Below, in pieces: positions 31,162-34,795 of a DNA stretch of 34,795 bases. The stretch's first letter is position 1. Each line of letters opens with the position of its first letter. Where the stretch lies: positions 1 through 34,795 of the forward strand of contig CANPXZ010000006.1 in assembly GCA_947587485.1 (NCBI GenBank). The letters are read 5' to 3'. Origin of the DNA: an uncultured Oscillospiraceae bacterium. GTDB lineage: Bacteria > Bacillota > Clostridia > Oscillospirales > Oscillospiraceae. The position numbers were made by a program, and so were the translations under genes. Under the pieces are notes generated by a model. That model worked only from the letters and a program-made list of their open reading frames with translations, was not told the origin of the DNA and ran no database searches.

Positions 31162-32499
31162 CTATATCTCCGACACCACAAATCTCAGTTTTCCGGACTT
31201 TGTCCTCGGAATAGCGTCTACATATACGATGTCTATCCCAATGCCGGTCAATCTAAGCGCCATCTCCTTCTTAAGGCGTTCTTCCGCGTCCTTATCATAG
31301 CTGGCGCCTTTGACTACCAGCACCTGGAGTCTATCTCTGCTCTTCTGCACGATCTGCGCTTCACGGATGCTGACAAGATCCTTAAAAATATGATCGAGCC
31401 TTCCGATCTTCGTTCCGTTTGGCAGCACCACATAGTCCTCCAGCCGGCCATCCAGGGACGTGATGATCCTGCCGTCCGCTGTTTCAGTCACGCTGCATAT
31501 ATCATTCGTTCTATACCGAAGCAGAGGCATCGCATAGTTTATCAGGTTTGTCCCGATGACCTCGCACTGCCCATCATCCCCCATCGGCAGAAACTCCGCC
31601 GCCGCGAGATCCTCATCCACATACATGACGTGGTCCGGGCCCTCGGAAAAGTTCGCCACGGCCTCGCTCAGGCCGTAGTGCTGGTATGCCTGTACGTGAA
31701 ATGCCGCCGAGATGTGCTCCTTCTGCGAGGGGAGGAGATTCTCCGCTCCTGTAGTAACATATTCCATCGGCAGCTCGACGCCGTGCGAGTACATATACTC
31801 TGCCAATACATTGATCGCGGAAGGGTATCCATGTATCCAGCGGACATTATATTTGCGCAGCGACGCAATGTACTCGGGCAGCGTCTCTTCGTTCATGTGA
31901 TAGGTGCTGAAATACATCTGCCGGTTCGGCTTATTCCAACGGAAGTACGGCGGTTTGCCCGCCGTTACCGGCACGACGCTCCTTCCTCCAAGCAATCCGC
32001 AGAAGGTGTCAAACTCTATCCCCAATCTTCTGCGATAACGCCACCAGACCGCCCACTGTTCGCAGACCGCCTGTTGGGTCGTCTTGAAAACGAACCCCCC
32101 CCCGGTGGTTCCGGAGGTGTGTCCAGTGATCATCTTTTCCTTGGGGACCGCGGTAGAGATAAAGTCTTCCGGATGGCTGTTGATCTCCGCTTTTGTGAGG
32201 ATCGGCAGCACTTTCAGATCGTCCAGGGTCCGTATGCTGTCCGGGTCGATGCCGCCGTCCCTGAACAGCTTTGTATAATACGGCACTGTGTCATAACAGT
32301 GGCGGATCATTTTACGGAGCCGTTCATCCCGATACTCGCACAGCCGCTCGTAACTCCACTTGTCATGAGACTCGTATTCATTCAGCGCCTGCCAGAAGTC
32401 CTTGCCATATCTGGTCCTTCTGATCCGCATCCCTTCCGCAAAGCAGGCCATATTCTGCCCCCAAACAGGGAGCCTGTTATAGACCTTCATCACGTCCAT
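31162..32499 (-). CDS. PaaK/CapK-type adenylate-forming ligase
   Basis: 445 residues. The phosphate loop is HTSGTTGGG, and the YGLSEAVANFSEGPD, YRTNDICSV and RTKSGKLRFVV motifs are those of the phenylacetate-CoA ligase (PaaK/CapK) family common in capsule loci. The G-rich loop is encoded by a G9 tract (32095-32103), now in frame; one base lost would stop the protein about 35 codons later. GGAGG precedes ATG 32499. The family activates small acids; in capsule loci the substrate is usually unknown. Confidence 0.88.
   Translation of the reverse strand: MDVMKVYNRLPVWGQNMACFAEGMRIRRTRYGKDFWQALNEYESHDKWSYERLCEYRDERLRKMIRHCYDTVPYYTKLFRDGGIDPDSIRTLDDLKVLPILTKAEINSHPEDFISTAVPKEKMITGHTSGTTGGGFVFKTTQQAVCEQWAVWWRYRRRLGIEFDTFCGLLGGRSVVPVTAGKPPYFRWNKPNRQMYFSTYHMNEETLPEYIASLRKYNVRWIHGYPSAINVLAEYMYSHGVELPMEYVTTGAENLLPSQKEHISAAFHVQAYQHYGLSEAVANFSEGPDHVMYVDEDLAAAEFLPMGDDGQCEVIGTNLINYAMPLLRYRTNDICSVTETADGRIITSLDGRLEDYVVLPNGTKIGRLDHIFKDLVSIREAQIVQKSRDRLQVLVVKGASYDKDAEERLKKEMALRLTGIGIDIVYVDAIPRTKSGKLRFVVSEI
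32095..32103 (-). repeat. G9 tract in the ligase phosphate loop
   Basis: Nine C on the plus strand, read GGG GGG GGG in the current frame to give Thr-Thr-Gly-Gly-Gly-Phe within the A3 loop. It would be an on/off switch at the catalytic loop itself. Confidence 0.8.
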
Positions 32500-32532
32500 C
32501 GAATATATACCTCCATCAGCTGTATGCGAGAT

Positions 32533-34659
32533 TCATGCTTTCTGTTTTTCGTTCCCTATCGCCCGCAGCAGCAGCCTATGGCTCACGAACGCATCCTCGA
32601 TGGCGTCGTTCTTCTGCTTCCCCTGGATAACGGCGGCGATGTACTTGTATTCGTCCGGGACGCCCTTATCCTGCCGGAGCTTGATCTTTCCGGTCTTTAC
32701 GGCGTCATATTTTGCGACGCCCACATAGTTGTTGAGCTCACGGACCGCACCGTTGGAAAACACCCGAAGCTGCTCTTTGGGGTACTTTTTGCTGCCCATG
32801 GACGTATACAGGATGCTCCCGATCGCCCCGGAGGAGAAAGAAAGCGTGATCAGCGCGTTGTCCTTGCAAGGATACGCGCTGTTATCCGCATAGGTCAGGT
32901 GCAGGTCAGTAAGCTGGCTCCCGTCAAGATACTGGATAGTATCGATAAAATGGCATGCCTCTCCGATGAGCCGCCCGCCGCCCACCTTCTCGTCCTGCGT
33001 CCAATGGGTCTCGGGTATCTGGCCCGCGTTGGCGATGTAGTCATATACCGCAGGCGATTTATCGGTGGACAACTCTTTCCTTATCTGTTTGATCAGCGGC
33101 GCATGACGGCGGTTCATGCCGCAAAACAGCTGGCATCCGGACTTCCGGTAGGCCGCTTCGATCCGGTCCAGTTCCTCCATCGTAAGGCACAGGGGTTTTT
33201 CGCAATATACGTGCTTTCCCGCCTCCAGCGCCTCCACGATGAACTTCGCGTGAGAATTGTGGTTCGTGGAAATGGCGACCAGATCGACATCAGGGTCGGA
33301 AAGGAGCGTCTTATAGTCGTTTGTGATTACCTCAAACCCCGCATCGTCGCCCACCTGACCAGCGCCGACGCCTCCGGTCGTCGCAAGTGTTTTCAGACGG
33401 TACAGGCCGGCAGCTTTCATATTGGGGATCATGGTATTTCTGGCGAAGTTCCCGGCCCCGATGATACCGACGGTGATCTGGCCGCTTTGGGTCTTCTTCC
33501 CTGGACGGGCGATATGTATGGTGTTGTCCCATTTTCCATCCCGGTCCGGGTATTCCAGCAGGATGGCGATATACCGCTCGTGAGCCTTGTTCGTGGTGAT
33601 CATCTCATAGGCTCTGTCCGCCTGCTCGAGCGGGATCGTATGGGTGATCAGGTCGGTGAAATCAGCCCGGCCGGAGCTCACCAGGCGAACGAACTCCTCT
33701 ATGTTCCGGCCCTCTGTAAAGCGAACGTGACCTATGGGATAATCCACAGACTTCTCTTCATAATTGGGATCATACCGGCCAGGTCCATAAGAACGCGCGA
33801 TCGTAAAGGTGAGCTCTTTCTGGTAGTAGGGACGGCGGTCCAGGTTCATCTGGGTCACGCCAATCATGCATATGATCCCCCGGTCGCGTACGATCGCCGA
33901 TGCCAGGTCCATCGGCCCATTGCTGTTCGCCGCCGCCGTAACGATGACCTTGTCGACGCCCCGCCCATGGGTGAGCGAATTCGTGGCGGCAGCCGCGTTC
34001 TCGTCATCCGAACGAATAAACGCCTTCAGGCGCGTTCCCGGCATCGACTTATCGGCAATGTCATAACCGATAACGTCGCAGCCATAGGCGTCGAGTATAC
34101 GCGCCACCACGTGACCGACCAGCCCAAGGCCGATCACCGCCACCGTCTCACCGGAAACGACCTGCGCCTGATGGATGCCCTCCAGCGCGATCCCGCCCAA
34201 GGCACAAAGTGCATACTGCCGGAAATCCTGTACGCCCTCTGGTATTTTCACCGCCAGGTTCTTGCTGACGCGGTTGACCTCCGCATGGTAGGCCTGGCCC
34301 ACCATCGCCACCATGTCCCCCGGGGAAAACTCGGTCACGCCCCGGCCGCAGGAGATGACTTTCCCCACAGCGGAATAGCCGATGGGCATGGGCTCGTTCA
34401 GCCGGTGAAAAGCGCTGTCCAGCGTGGACAACACACCGTCCACGGCCATCTTGTCCAGCACCTGCTTTGCCTGATCAGGGCGCTCCTTGACCTTTTGGAG
34501 CAGATTCTTCCCGCCAAAGGACGCCAGCGTCCGCTCCGTACCTGCGCTCACGACGGAATATTTCGTCTCTACGATCAGGCAGCCGTCTTTATCTGTCGGC
34601 GCAGGCGTTTCGATGGTCTCCACGCTTCCGTCATTTACTTTCAAAAAAAGCTGCTTCAT
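32533..34659 (-). CDS. Bi-domain oxidoreductase: MDR dehydrogenase fused to Gfo/Idh/MocA
   Basis: 708 residues. Residues about 1-370 are a medium-chain dehydrogenase with IGYSAVGKVIS, a cofactor loop GLGLVGHVVARIL, and a late RDRGIICMIGVT segment; the zinc-binding pattern is not clear. Residues about 380-708 form a Gfo/Idh/MocA domain: VGIIGAGNFARNTMI cofactor loop and HVYCEKPLC with the family's conserved Lys. This fusion occurs repeatedly in capsule and glycosaminoglycan-type loci. The ATG at 34659 is used because AAAGGAA lies upstream; ATG 34704 overlaps the previous stop. The reaction may be a two-step oxidation and reduction of a nucleotide sugar (inference). Confidence 0.9.
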   Translation of the reverse strand: MKQLFLKVNDGSVETIETPAPTDKDGCLIVETKYSVVSAGTERTLASFGGKNLLQKVKERPDQAKQVLDKMAVDGVLSTLDSAFHRLNEPMPIGYSAVGKVISCGRGVTEFSPGDMVAMVGQAYHAEVNRVSKNLAVKIPEGVQDFRQYALCALGGIALEGIHQAQVVSGETVAVIGLGLVGHVVARILDAYGCDVIGYDIADKSMPGTRLKAFIRSDDENAAAATNSLTHGRGVDKVIVTAAANSNGPMDLASAIVRDRGIICMIGVTQMNLDRRPYYQKELTFTIARSYGPGRYDPNYEEKSVDYPIGHVRFTEGRNIEEFVRLVSSGRADFTDLITHTIPLEQADRAYEMITTNKAHERYIAILLEYPDRDGKWDNTIHIARPGKKTQSGQITVGIIGAGNFARNTMIPNMKAAGLYRLKTLATTGGVGAGQVGDDAGFEVITNDYKTLLSDPDVDLVAISTNHNSHAKFIVEALEAGKHVYCEKPLCLTMEELDRIEAAYRKSGCQLFCGMNRRHAPLIKQIRKELSTDKSPAVYDYIANAGQIPETHWTQDEKVGGGRLIGEACHFIDTIQYLDGSQLTDLHLTYADNSAYPCKDNALITLSFSSGAIGSILYTSMGSKKYPKEQLRVFSNGAVRELNNYVGVAKYDAVKTGKIKLRQDKGVPDEYKYIAAVIQGKQKNDAIEDAFVSHRLLLRAIGNEKQKA

Positions 34660-34700
34660 CTTTTGTGATTCCTTTCTATACGAAGCCTGCCGGACCTGAT

Positions 34701-34795
34701 TCATATCTTACATATCGTATCCGCGATGCGCTCGCAGGCGTGGCCGTCGCCATAGGGATTCGCTGCGTGAGCCATGGCATCGTATGCGGCCTTAT
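34701..34795 (-). CDS. wecB: UDP-GlcNAc 2-epimerase, C-terminal end (partial)
   Basis: Only the last 30 residues are in the window. NPYGDGHACERIADTI is the C-terminal signature of the non-hydrolysing and hydrolysing UDP-N-acetylglucosamine 2-epimerases (WecB/NeuC), which supply ManNAc or UDP-ManNAc. The stop codon overlaps a possible start of the bi-domain oxidoreductase (ATGA). As ManNAc is the six-carbon precursor of sialic acid, the gene fits the neuB pathway, though WecB and NeuC forms cannot be told apart from this end. Confidence 0.8.
   Translation of the reverse strand, partial: KAAYDAMAHAANPYGDGHACERIADTICKI

Noticed and set aside
31390-34668. Plus-strand open frame of 1092 codons
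   Set aside because: It lies opposite the bi-domain oxidoreductase and ligase genes, both with clear family motifs and ribosome binding sites. Its translation is Arg/His/Leu-rich and has no recognisable domain, so it is a shadow of GC-rich coding DNA.

Overview
The window reads as a chromosomal segment of an anaerobic, gut-type Firmicute (Clostridia). This is inferred from strong AGGAGG-type ribosome binding sites, the small XRE regulators, a Ser/Thr kinase with an LRR sensor, and CxxGHFYD/CPxC zinc-ribbon proteins of a kind common in that group. No rRNA, tRNA, CRISPR array or insertion sequence was seen. All supported genes lie on the minus strand, so transcription runs from high to low coordinates.

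Region A (1-3890) is a small signalling module: an XRE regulator behind a clear promoter, a membrane Ser/Thr kinase with an extracytoplasmic LRR domain, a zinc-ribbon protein, and a membrane zinc-ribbon protein that runs off the left edge. Region B (3922-4440) is decayed: a polysaccharide deacetylase C-terminus and a frameshifted XRE regulator joined head to tail.

Region C (4524-34795) is one long, densely packed surface-glycan locus with mostly overlapping genes. It starts beyond the right edge with a UDP-GlcNAc 2-epimerase and ends at a Wzx flippase. It carries a Wzy polymerase, a nonulosonic (sialic-type) acid block (neuB, KdsC-type phosphatase, neuA, Gfo/Idh oxidoreductase, PtmA-like SDR, CBS-cupin protein), two tandem sialyltransferase-like genes, a membrane-anchored sialidase, and a sugar-phosphate activation block (SIS isomerase, HAD, nucleotidyltransferase-kinase fusion, GT-like protein). 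The middle (20403-30263) holds an unusual acyl-handling module: ACP, FabG, FabZ, a two-domain hotdog dehydratase, an AMP ligase, a type II thioesterase, LuxE, LuxC, a split transketolase and a radical SAM enzyme, with no ketosynthase. I infer that it makes or reduces an acyl unit that decorates the glycan.

The most striking feature is a set of simple-sequence repeats inside the glycan genes: four G9 tracts (8312, 15821, 25984, 32095) and a (GA)14 tract (9743-9770). They have the form of contingency loci. The (GA)14 gene is out of frame with its well-placed start codon, and the leader frame ends in a TGATG overlap with an internal start. The locus therefore looks like a phase-variable surface-glycan factory, coupling a sialic-acid-like sugar, its transferases and an acyl/radical tailoring pathway.
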